Part shown: positions 63,226 through 64,000 of the stretch, in pieces
Layout of the letters: each line of letters opens with the position of its first letter
Numbering within the stretch: the stretch's first letter is position 1
Assembly (NCBI RefSeq): GCF_006538325.1
Contig: NZ_BJKK01000003.1
Location: forward strand, 1-64,000
Length of the DNA stretch: 64,000 nt
Origin: Alteromonas sp. KUL42
GTDB lineage: Bacteria; Pseudomonadota; Gammaproteobacteria; Enterobacterales; Alteromonadaceae
Direction of reading: 5' to 3'
Made by a program: the position numbers and the translations under genes
Notes under the pieces: generated by a model
Told to the model about the DNA's origin: nothing
Seen by the model: the letters and a program-made list of their open reading frames with translations, nothing else
The model's database searches: none

Positions 63226-63873
63226 GTGGAAATTCAAACTACAAACACTCAACCTAGGCATCATTTACAAAGCCAAAAGCACATAATAAACCACGCTGTA
63301 GTTATCTTCGTAGACATGTCAGGCTATCAACAACTGAACCATGCTCTGGGTGATGAAAACTGTATCCTAATCATAGAAGCATTGTTTCGCCAACTTGATA
63401 CACTGGTAAAAGCGTTATCTTTGAAACCAGTTAAAACCAACGGCGATCAATATATCGTCATTTCAGAAACCGATAAGCAATTATCTAAAGAGGCTAAACA
63501 ACATAACCCAACATCTGTTGAAATTAGTACATTGCATGCTCTTCACTTCGCCACATGTGCCCACGATATTGTTCGCAACAACAAAACGCTGTATAAACAC
63601 AACTGTGGCCTACGCATAGGTATCGCGTCTGGCCCTATTGTAGCCGGTTATCCAAATAGGCACATGGGTGGCTATGATATTTGGGGGTTAACTGTCAATT
63701 TGGCTGCCATGTTGGAAAAAAGCACGCCCAAAAACACCACTGCAGTTTGTTCAAAAACACTGTTCTGCTTACCAGCCTACTGGCAGAGTCGGTTTAAGCA
63801 AACCTGCTTTCCTGTCAAAAATAGACGAGTAAATGCATTTGTAACCCAGATGGATAAGAATCTGAACCACTAA
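63226..63873 (+). CDS. Class III adenylate/guanylate cyclase-domain protein
   Basis: A 215-residue soluble protein with a single class III nucleotidyl cyclase domain (about 20-190). Metal-binding aspartates are in FVDMSGYQ near 29 and KTNGDQYI near 73; the KTNGD lysine and the aspartate of GGYDIWG near 150 fit adenine recognition. However, the usual VNxAARxE reads VNLAAMLE, so methionine replaces the transition-state arginine. Activity may be weak or lost. The start is a GTG at 63226 with no clear ribosome binding site. It stands alone after the purB terminator. Confidence 0.8.
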   Translation: MEIQTTNTQPRHHLQSQKHIINHAVVIFVDMSGYQQLNHALGDENCILIIEALFRQLDTLVKALSLKPVKTNGDQYIVISETDKQLSKEAKQHNPTSVEISTLHALHFATCAHDIVRNNKTLYKHNCGLRIGIASGPIVAGYPNRHMGGYDIWGLTVNLAAMLEKSTPKNTTAVCSKTLFCLPAYWQSRFKQTCFPVKNRRVNAFVTQMDKNLNH

Positions 63874-63911
63874 GATTTAAACGCCCGTCTGTAAAACGTG
63901 GTTTATTACTC

Positions 63912-63927
63912 GTCGCAACGTTGCGAC
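63912..63927. repeat. 16-bp perfect palindrome downstream of the cyclase gene
   Basis: GTCGCAACGTTGCGAC is a perfect palindrome. A second inverted pair, ACTTTC/GAAAGT, lies about 8 bases later, and CGCCTGACA/TGTTAGGCG at about 63961-63987. The cluster sits between the cyclase gene and the window edge and could be operators or mRNA-end structures. Confidence 0.6.
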
Positions 63928-64000
63928 ACATTAACTTTCATTCAGAAAGTGGTGCAGTTCGCCTGACATTATCAACGTGTTAGGCGATAATCTTCATAAT

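Overview
The window is about 64 kb of a gammaproteobacterial chromosome. Gene order (leuS-lptE-holA-nadD-rsfS-rlmH-mrdA-rodA-rlpA-dacA-ybeD-lipB-lipA; rlmE-ftsH-folP-glmM-tpiA-secG-tRNA-Leu; trxB-aat-bpt-infA / clpA-clpS / cspD; monomeric icd / rluE-mnmA-hflD-purB), moderate G+C and the protein sequences fit the Alteromonadales, most likely an Alteromonadaceae member near Alteromonas or Glaciecola. This placement is inference from recognised families; no search was run.

Layout. Positions 1-1067 hold the end of an integron cassette array: two unknown membrane-protein cassettes on the minus strand with one complete attC (625-732), the first bases of another (7-13) and a terminal core site (1061-1067), but no integrase on the pnp side. 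Then come a DUF1244 gene, pnp, an MscS channel, and putP-proB-proA. After a 0.7 kb AT-rich gap there is a set of accessory genes: HAD phosphatase, DUF2878 protein, a dual-specificity phosphatase/diacylglycerol kinase fusion, hemerythrin, a Pmp3 peptide and a GGDEF/EAL protein. Positions 16.8-23.6 kb carry tRNA-Leu, secG, tpiA, glmM, folP, ftsH, rlmE and divergent yhbY. Positions 23.6-29.2 kb are accessory: SDR dehydrogenase, exported metallo-beta-lactamase-fold protein, a decayed bacteriocin-like precursor with an overlapping 44-residue membrane peptide, a frameshifted Lon-type protease, and an exported START-like protein. Positions 29.4-42.9 kb are the cell-wall, lipoate and ribosome-maturation cluster. 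The rest is mostly housekeeping, ending with a class III cyclase-like gene after purB.

How the genes work together. The largest block links tRNA charging and ribosome maturation (leuS, rsfS, rlmH), outer-membrane LPS assembly (lptE), replication (holA), NAD synthesis (nadD), the elongasome (mrdA, rodA, rlpA, dacA) and lipoylation (lipB, lipA). The aat/bpt and clpA/clpS genes are the N-end rule pathway: the transferases add the destabilising residue, and ClpS delivers the substrate to ClpA. putP with proBA combines proline uptake and synthesis.

Most notable points. Three conserved genes (Lon-like protease, rodA, dacA) are each broken by a single-base length change in a short homopolymer, which looks more like uncorrected sequencing indels than real loss. 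The integrase-less cassettes, the decayed bacteriocin-like locus at 25.6-25.9 kb, a 13-bp tandem repeat in the probable mnmA leader, a sprT frame running through a terminator-like hairpin without a normal start codon, and a cyclase domain lacking its transition-state arginine are the best leads for follow-up.
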